64,000 bases of DNA from an uncultured Phascolarctobacterium sp. GTDB lineage: Bacteria; Bacillota; Negativicutes; Acidaminococcales; Acidaminococcaceae. The DNA lies in the NCBI GenBank assembly GCA_900551745.1, contig URXA01000002.1, forward strand, positions 124,001-188,000, in the 5' to 3' direction. The position numbers and the translations under genes were made by a program. Below, piece by piece: positions 59,616 through 64,000 of this stretch. How positions within the stretch are numbered: the stretch's first letter is position 1; each line of letters opens with the position of its first letter. Below the pieces are notes generated by a model, which saw nothing but the letters and a program-made list of their open reading frames with translations, searched no databases and was not told where the DNA came from.

Positions 59616-61982
59616 ATGAATATAGTAGAAACTGGAATGAAAATAGATTTGCATATTCATTCAAAAGCATCTTCGGCAAAAGATGGAGCAAAAGTTAAAA
59701 ATAATACGAAAGAAAACCTACCGCTGTTAGTCGGCAAGTTAAATGACAATGAAGTAAATATTTGTGCCATCACTGACCATGACGTTTTTTCCTATGAACT
59801 TTATAGCGAACTAAAAAAAGCAGAAATAGAAGATAATACTATTAAAAAAGTTTTACCCGGAGTTGAATTTTCAGTTCAATTTTCTTTGGATAATAGTATA
59901 AGCCCAATTCATATAATAGCAATATTTTCTGACTTAGATGATGAAAAAGTTAAAAAAATAGCTGAAATTTTAGACATAAATAACCCCTCTACAGGTGGGG
60001 CTTATTCAGAAGAAGAATTTTTGTCAATTTTGAGAGAAATAGATATTGATACAATTTTAATTGCACATCAAAAAAACAGTCTATCTAGTCAAAAACCGAG
60101 AAAAAATGATGCAAATTCACTTGGAAATGCAAAGTTTTTAGAATTTGTTTATACGGATTATTTTGAGGCATTTGAATTTAAAAACAAAAGAAATGAAATA
60201 CTAAATAAAGCCTTTTTAACCACATCAAATCTAGAGGAATCTTTACGTTTTATTACAGGAACTGATTGCCATGATTGGAGCTGTTATCCAGCTGAAGATT
60301 TATCCGACAAGATGACTGACTTTCCATATACATATGCAAAATGTTTACCTACATTTAAAGGCCTAGTAATGGCAATTACAGACTATTCTCGTTTGAAAAC
60401 AGTAAATAGCTTTTTTAATGGTTCACAGCAATATGTAAAAAAGATGTCGCTTAAGGTAGAGAATACTATTTTTGATGTCCCCCTATCTCAAGGCATCAAT
60501 GTTATTATCGGTGATAATTCTATAGGTAAATCATTGTTATTACATGCATTGACAAATTTCGAAAAGCCGGGGGCAATGAAATTACCAGCAAAAACAAAGA
60601 GTGGATATATGAAATATATCCAAAAGAACAAACTTGAAATTATGTCAAAAATACCTATTGAAGGAATTTTTTGTTTTGATATGCAGGGCGAGGTACGTGC
60701 TAAGTTTGAAGAAAATAAATTAAATGCGTCTGATTTTCTAAGAGAATATTTTCCTCCTCCATTAAACTCACGCGTATATAGAAATGCTGTCGAAAACGAA
60801 ATAAAGCGCATGATACAATACTTAAAGAAAAAATTTGATATTGAATCTCAAATAAACAAGTTAAATGTGTTTGAAATTCCAATTATTGAAACAGCGCCTG
60901 AAAGTCTTACATATATTCAAAATTTAAGAAAAAGTAAGCAAAAAACAGAAAAGCAAGTAGCTGTATTTTCTAAAATCAATGAGATAGTTAATGAATTAGA
61001 AGAATTACTTAAACTTGATATTGGTAAAAGTGATTCAGAATATATTTTATCAACTATTCAGTTATTTAAAGTCATGAAAGAGAAATACAACCGAAAGATA
61101 AAATGCATAGAAAGTGAAAATGAAAAAGTTGAAAAAGTAGCAAAAGCTATTGCTGGAGTAGCAGAAAAGCATAAAAAGACTGTTACTGATAACCAAAAAA
61201 CATATTCCTCTTTTTCGGAGAAAACCGATAATTTGATTGAGCAAATTGTCGATTTATTGAAAAAGAGAAAAAGACTTAGTGGTTACAAACCTCAATTATT
61301 AGAAAAACATATAAGACCAAATAGCAGTAAGATATTTGATTATGAATTCATATCAAAACTTAACATTGAAAGGATAGACACTGATTATATAAATGCTTTG
61401 GTCAATAGTACATTAAAAATAAGGAAAAAAATTGATTGGGATACAATTACAGAACCAGTATTAAAGAATTCTTTGCTGAAATATGATGAGTCCATACCTG
61501 TTCTTGAGTTCTTTGAATTAAAAATCAAAGAAAGATTAGATAAAGATTTTGAAAATACCAATGCAATTATTTTTCAGGGAATGGACAAATATGAAGAAAT
61601 GTCTTCTGGTCTAGATGCAAAGATATACTTTGACTTGCTCTCTTACGAAGTTACGAGAAGTGGAGTTTACATTATTGACCAACCCGAGGACAATATTTCA
61701 CAGAGTGCTATTAGAAATTATTTACTAAGTAGGTTTAAAACCATGGGAGAAAATAGACAAATAATTATGGTAACACATAATCCACAGTTCATCGTCAACT
61801 TAGATATAGACAATCTGGTTTTCATTTCAAAAAAAGACGGTAAAATTAAGATTCAGTCTGGAGCATTAGAATACGCTTGTACAGAATATAATGTTCTGGA
61901 TATTGTAGCACAAAATATTGATGGTGGCTTAGAAACAATACAAAAGAGGTGGAAAAGATATGACAAGGTTGCTAGCATTTAA
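59616..61982 (+). CDS. PHP-domain/SMC-like ATPase (putative defence or nucleic-acid-processing protein)
   Basis: A 788-residue protein. Residues 1-250 are a PHP phosphoesterase domain with metal residues in place: DLHIHS (His13, His15), TDHD (53-56), GVEF (Glu84), PIHIIA (His99), IAHQ (His151), GTDCHDW (Asp217, His219). An ATPase follows: Walker A GDNSIGKS at 299-306, a long charged helical or coiled-coil insertion (about 390-640), Walker B-type YIIDQPED at 685-692 and H-loop VTHNPQF from 719, the split arrangement of SMC/Rad50-like ATPases. It may resemble the TrlF-type PHP-ATPases; that is recollection, not a search. GAGAGGAG precedes the ATG. Codon use is far more AT-rich than in neighbouring genes, pointing to transfer. 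It overlaps the next gene by 23 bases. Nuclease activity is inference. Confidence 0.9.
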   Translation: MNIVETGMKIDLHIHSKASSAKDGAKVKNNTKENLPLLVGKLNDNEVNICAITDHDVFSYELYSELKKAEIEDNTIKKVLPGVEFSVQFSLDNSISPIHIIAIFSDLDDEKVKKIAEILDINNPSTGGAYSEEEFLSILREIDIDTILIAHQKNSLSSQKPRKNDANSLGNAKFLEFVYTDYFEAFEFKNKRNEILNKAFLTTSNLEESLRFITGTDCHDWSCYPAEDLSDKMTDFPYTYAKCLPTFKGLVMAITDYSRLKTVNSFFNGSQQYVKKMSLKVENTIFDVPLSQGINVIIGDNSIGKSLLLHALTNFEKPGAMKLPAKTKSGYMKYIQKNKLEIMSKIPIEGIFCFDMQGEVRAKFEENKLNASDFLREYFPPPLNSRVYRNAVENEIKRMIQYLKKKFDIESQINKLNVFEIPIIETAPESLTYIQNLRKSKQKTEKQVAVFSKINEIVNELEELLKLDIGKSDSEYILSTIQLFKVMKEKYNRKIKCIESENEKVEKVAKAIAGVAEKHKKTVTDNQKTYSSFSEKTDNLIEQIVDLLKKRKRLSGYKPQLLEKHIRPNSSKIFDYEFISKLNIERIDTDYINALVNSTLKIRKKIDWDTITEPVLKNSLLKYDESIPVLEFFELKIKERLDKDFENTNAIIFQGMDKYEEMSSGLDAKIYFDLLSYEVTRSGVYIIDQPEDNISQSAIRNYLLSRFKTMGENRQIIMVTHNPQFIVNLDIDNLVFISKKDGKIKIQSGALEYACTEYNVLDIVAQNIDGGLETIQKRWKRYDKVASI

Positions 61983-62631
61983 TTATATTGATAACGAATA
62001 TTTGATTCAAGAAAATAATGAGACTATTTTTCAAATTAACGCTGATGATTTAAGGTTTGATTCTTTAAAATTTTATCAAGGCCTTTATCAAAGACACAAT
62101 GGTTCCACAAAAATCGTATTAGAAAATCAAATTACAAATGATCCCCTTAAAAAGGGAAATTATATTTTTCAATGGCTAAATAAACTTATTGAAAATATTT
62201 ATATAGAATTTCATGGTGTAAGAGATGATTTTCCAGGAGACACTGAGCAAGTTCCACAAGGGAAAATAATTCCGCTATATGAGTTGGCGGCATGTGCAGG
62301 TAATGGTTTTTATATAGATGGAGATGTTTCATCAGAAGATCATGAATCGGATAATTCGAATGCCGATTTTGCTATAAGAATTTCTGGAAAGAGTATGGAA
62401 CCAACCATACCAGATGGTAGTATTGCCTTAATAGAAGATGTTGAAGTTTTAGCTCACGAAGATATTGGAATTTTTGTTTTGGATGGCGAAGTGATGTGTA
62501 AACGTTATTTGATAATAGATGGATATACATACTTAGCTCCTGACAATGACTCTGATGAATTCAAAACTATAAGAATCGGCGAAAATAATAGATGCGATAT
62601 TCAAGGTAAAGTTTTAGGAATTGAAAATTAA
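61960..62631 (+). CDS. S24-family (LexA/UmuD-type) peptidase with novel N-terminal domain
   Basis: A 223-residue protein. Residues 100-223 are an S24 peptidase with Ser145 in ISGKSMEPTIPDG and Lys181 in EVMCKRY, the catalytic dyad; a possible self-cleavage Ala113-Gly114 bond lies in AACAGNG. The first 95 residues do not look like a helix-turn-helix; they contain FQINADDLRFDSLKFYQGLY and KKGNYIFQWLNKLIENI, a domain I cannot name. So it is unlikely to be an ordinary repressor. AGAGGTGG precedes the ATG, which sits inside the end of the PHP-ATPase gene, so the two are translationally coupled and should work together. Confidence 0.88.
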   Translation: MTRLLAFNYIDNEYLIQENNETIFQINADDLRFDSLKFYQGLYQRHNGSTKIVLENQITNDPLKKGNYIFQWLNKLIENIYIEFHGVRDDFPGDTEQVPQGKIIPLYELAACAGNGFYIDGDVSSEDHESDNSNADFAIRISGKSMEPTIPDGSIALIEDVEVLAHEDIGIFVLDGEVMCKRYLIIDGYTYLAPDNDSDEFKTIRIGENNRCDIQGKVLGIEN

Positions 62632-63011
62632 ATTATAAAGACGCGGCTAATGAAAAGGAAAACCTATATCTGATTTTGTTTTTTTACTTTCATGTAAAGG
62701 TTGGCAAAATAAGATTCTTAAAACCTTATAGATATAAGTTGCCGATACTTTTTCGATTATTGGAGAAAAAATGAATTGAGAGCAATAAAATTATGGCGAT
62801 TGCTGGAACGAATGGGAACACGTAATTAGTCTGTAATTTCGACTTGTACTTATTTAATTCGATAAAGAAAACCGTCGAAATTTGTCGCATAGGTATGGCA
62901 GAGATAATAGCAGGAATATAATAAAATTACTAAGTTTTAATATATCATTACCTATTACTAAATAATATATTAATTGTAATACGGCTTTATCATATTTATT
63001 CATTTCTATGT
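62632..63011. other. AT-rich gene-free region right of the island
   Basis: About 380 bases with no supported open frame. The only structure noticed is a 9-bp inverted repeat AATTTCGAC/GTCGAAATT (62835-62843 and 62874-62882). No copy of the left-side repeats was seen here, so the island's right boundary is not defined by a direct repeat. Confidence 0.4.
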
Positions 63012-63017
63012 TATAAT
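63009..63017 (+). promoter_or_regulatory. Extended -10 element before the small basic protein
   Basis: TGT-TATAAT (TATAAT at 63012-63017) lies 32 bases before the ATG at 63050. Confidence 0.5.
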
Positions 63018-63049
63018 ACCTTTAACTAACCACAAACGAGGTGAACTTT

Positions 63050-63250
63050 ATGGAAAAATTCATTCCATTCGCCAAGCTGTCGAAAAAATCACAGCAGGCG
63101 ATCAACAAAAGCCGTCGCAAAAACTGGGGCAACATTGACCCGGTAACCAAACGCCCCGCAAATGCCAAAGCGTACAACCGCAAAAAAGCTCGGGCCTGGA
63201 AAGATACTTTTCCAACGTCTGAGCTTTTTTATTATCTTGTTAAGTTTTAA
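63050..63250 (+). CDS. Small basic protein of unknown function (66 aa)
   Basis: A 66-residue Lys/Arg-rich protein starting MEKFIPFAKLSKKSQQAINK, with WGNIDPVTKRPANAKAYNRKKARAWK in its middle. I believe similar short proteins are common in Firmicutes, but no function is known to me. The ATG at 63050 follows GAGGTG; the frame opens nine bases earlier without a site. The last third of the reading frame lies in a terminator hairpin. GC content is host-like, unlike the genes just upstream. Confidence 0.7.
   Translation: MEKFIPFAKLSKKSQQAINKSRRKNWGNIDPVTKRPANAKAYNRKKARAWKDTFPTSELFYYLVKF
63182..63232 (+). terminator. Terminator embedded in the 3' end of the small protein gene
   Basis: AAAAAAGCTC (63182-63191) pairs with GAGCTTTTTT (63221-63230), and TGGAAA/TTTCCA pair inside. 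The T-run is part of the coding frame, which reads through and stops at 63250. Confidence 0.7.
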
Positions 63251-63352
63251 AACAAAATTTATTTATATTGTTGACTAAAAAAGTTGCATCCTTTCAAAGT
63301 CGTAGTATAATAGGCATTATAATAAATTTAAAGTTTTTGAGGGGATGCACTT

Positions 63353-64000
63353 ATGCAAACAAAAAAATTAAGATACCTGCTGCTGTTTGCCGTTATCGCA
63401 ATAGCCGCCGCAGTGGTCTGGTACTTTGCCTACTGGGTCAAAACGCCACAGTATTCGCTGGGCCTTATTGGCAGCGCGGTACAAAAGCACGATTTTGCGG
63501 CTTTTGAAAAGCACGTCGATATGGAAACACTTTACAGCAGCGCTTATGACGATGTCGTTGTTGCCTCTTTTGGCAACGAACGCCTGTCAAGCCCGATTCT
63601 GGCTGCGTTAGTACAGAATATCAAAGGTGTTGCCGTCCCGATCCTGATCGACCAGACCAGACAATACGTCAACGGCGGTAATATGGAAGAAGCAGATCCC
63701 AGTGATGCCGACTCGCCGATGCTGCAAAACAACGGTACTGATATCGTCAATAATCTGAAAAACAAGACAGGCGTCAATTCTATGCAGTATCAGGGTGTGG
63801 AAAAGATTCAGAAAAATGGCAGCATCGCTGTCGTAACCATCAAAGTTTTTGACAGCGAATTAGGCAAGCATTTTTTAGTAGAGCTTGCTATGCAGCAGCT
63901 TACTGACGATACCTGGCAGATAACCAAGATCAACAATCTGAAAACTTTGATCAATGAACGTGATCAGGCCTTACAAAACAAACTGGCTGAGCTTAACGCT
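63353..64000 (+). CDS. Membrane-anchored protein, DUF2939-like (3' end outside window)
   Basis: An open frame of 216 codons that runs off the window end. The N-terminus has a basic start and one hydrophobic helix (about 8-26), then TPQYSLGLIGSAVQKHDFAAFEKHVDMETLY, a pattern I associate with DUF2939 proteins; the rest alternates polar and hydrophobic residues as in a small beta-rich extracytoplasmic domain (VEKIQKNGSIAVVTIKVF). GAGGGG precedes the ATG. Composition is host-like. Function unknown. Confidence 0.75.
   Translation, partial: MQTKKLRYLLLFAVIAIAAAVVWYFAYWVKTPQYSLGLIGSAVQKHDFAAFEKHVDMETLYSSAYDDVVVASFGNERLSSPILAALVQNIKGVAVPILIDQTRQYVNGGNMEEADPSDADSPMLQNNGTDIVNNLKNKTGVNSMQYQGVEKIQKNGSIAVVTIKVFDSELGKHFLVELAMQQLTDDTWQITKINNLKTLINERDQALQNKLAELNA

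Noticed and set aside
61960..62631. S24 protein as a simple phage repressor of the upstream gene
   Set aside because: No helix-turn-helix is visible at the N-terminus and the gene is co-translated with the ATPase rather than divergent from it.
62835..62882. Inverted repeat AATTTCGAC/GTCGAAATT as island end
   Set aside because: It is only nine bases, has a 30-base centre and no relation to the left-side repeats.
1..64000. CRISPR arrays, tRNA or rRNA genes, insertion sequences
   Set aside because: No regularly spaced repeats, no CCA-ended cloverleaf genes, no rRNA sequence and no transposase or integrase frame were found.

Overview
The window looks like a chromosomal segment from a Negativicutes-type Firmicute (relatives of Phascolarctobacterium, Megamonas or Selenomonas), that is, a Firmicute with an outer membrane. 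The reasons are the mixture of Firmicute traits (three T-box leaders, the infC-rpmI-rplT block behind an attenuator, KtrAB, comEA-comEC-holA) with a TonB-dependent outer-membrane receptor. The assignment is an inference from gene content; no rRNA, tRNA or CRISPR array is visible.

Layout: 1-3.05 kb is plus strand and holds the end of tyrS, brnQ and an alpha/beta hydrolase. From 3.05 to about 55 kb nearly all genes are on the minus strand: a small tyrosine phosphatase, diaminopropionate ammonia-lyase, a GNAT acetyltransferase, a six-gene membrane-bound [NiFe] hydrogenase operon (hyfB-C-E-F-G and a ferredoxin/NuoB-like fusion), an amidohydrolase, T-box-pheS-pheT, ktrB-ktrA-trmH-like, an AEC carrier, rplT/rpmI/infC, ferritin, T-box-thrS, a TonB receptor with an EvgS-like hybrid kinase, the whole phosphate regulon (pstS-C-A-B-phoU-phoP-phoR), two secreted paralogs of unknown function, speD-speE, yajQ, a secreted phosphatase-like protein, a long glutamine synthetase behind an apparent attenuator, comEA-comEC-holA, and T-box-leuS. 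Plus-strand exceptions are an M48 peptidase (21.9 kb) and a DUF4127 protein (27.3 kb). From 55.4 to 58.7 kb there is a plus-strand run: metallophosphoesterase, two tandem EamA transporters, and a NifX-like protein with a His/Cys-rich tail.

From about 58.7 to 63.0 kb the character changes. A roughly 900-base gene-free stretch with inverted repeats leads into a markedly AT-rich pair of overlapping genes: a PHP-domain/SMC-like ATPase (788 aa) and an S24 (LexA-type) peptidase with an unfamiliar N-terminus and no visible DNA-binding domain. This pair is the best candidate for an undescribed system, probably a horizontally acquired defence or stress module. After it the sequence returns to host-like composition with a small basic protein and a membrane-anchored protein cut by the window edge.

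Other points worth attention: PstS has its two sequence halves in swapped order (circular permutation); infC appears to start at ATT; the glutamine synthetase leader carries a terminator overlapping an alternative hairpin; the speD promoter is followed by a perfect palindrome; and a Pho-box-like repeat lies upstream of pstS. Start codons were often moved from the longest open frame to the ATG/GTG that sits correctly behind a Shine-Dalgarno sequence; each case is stated.
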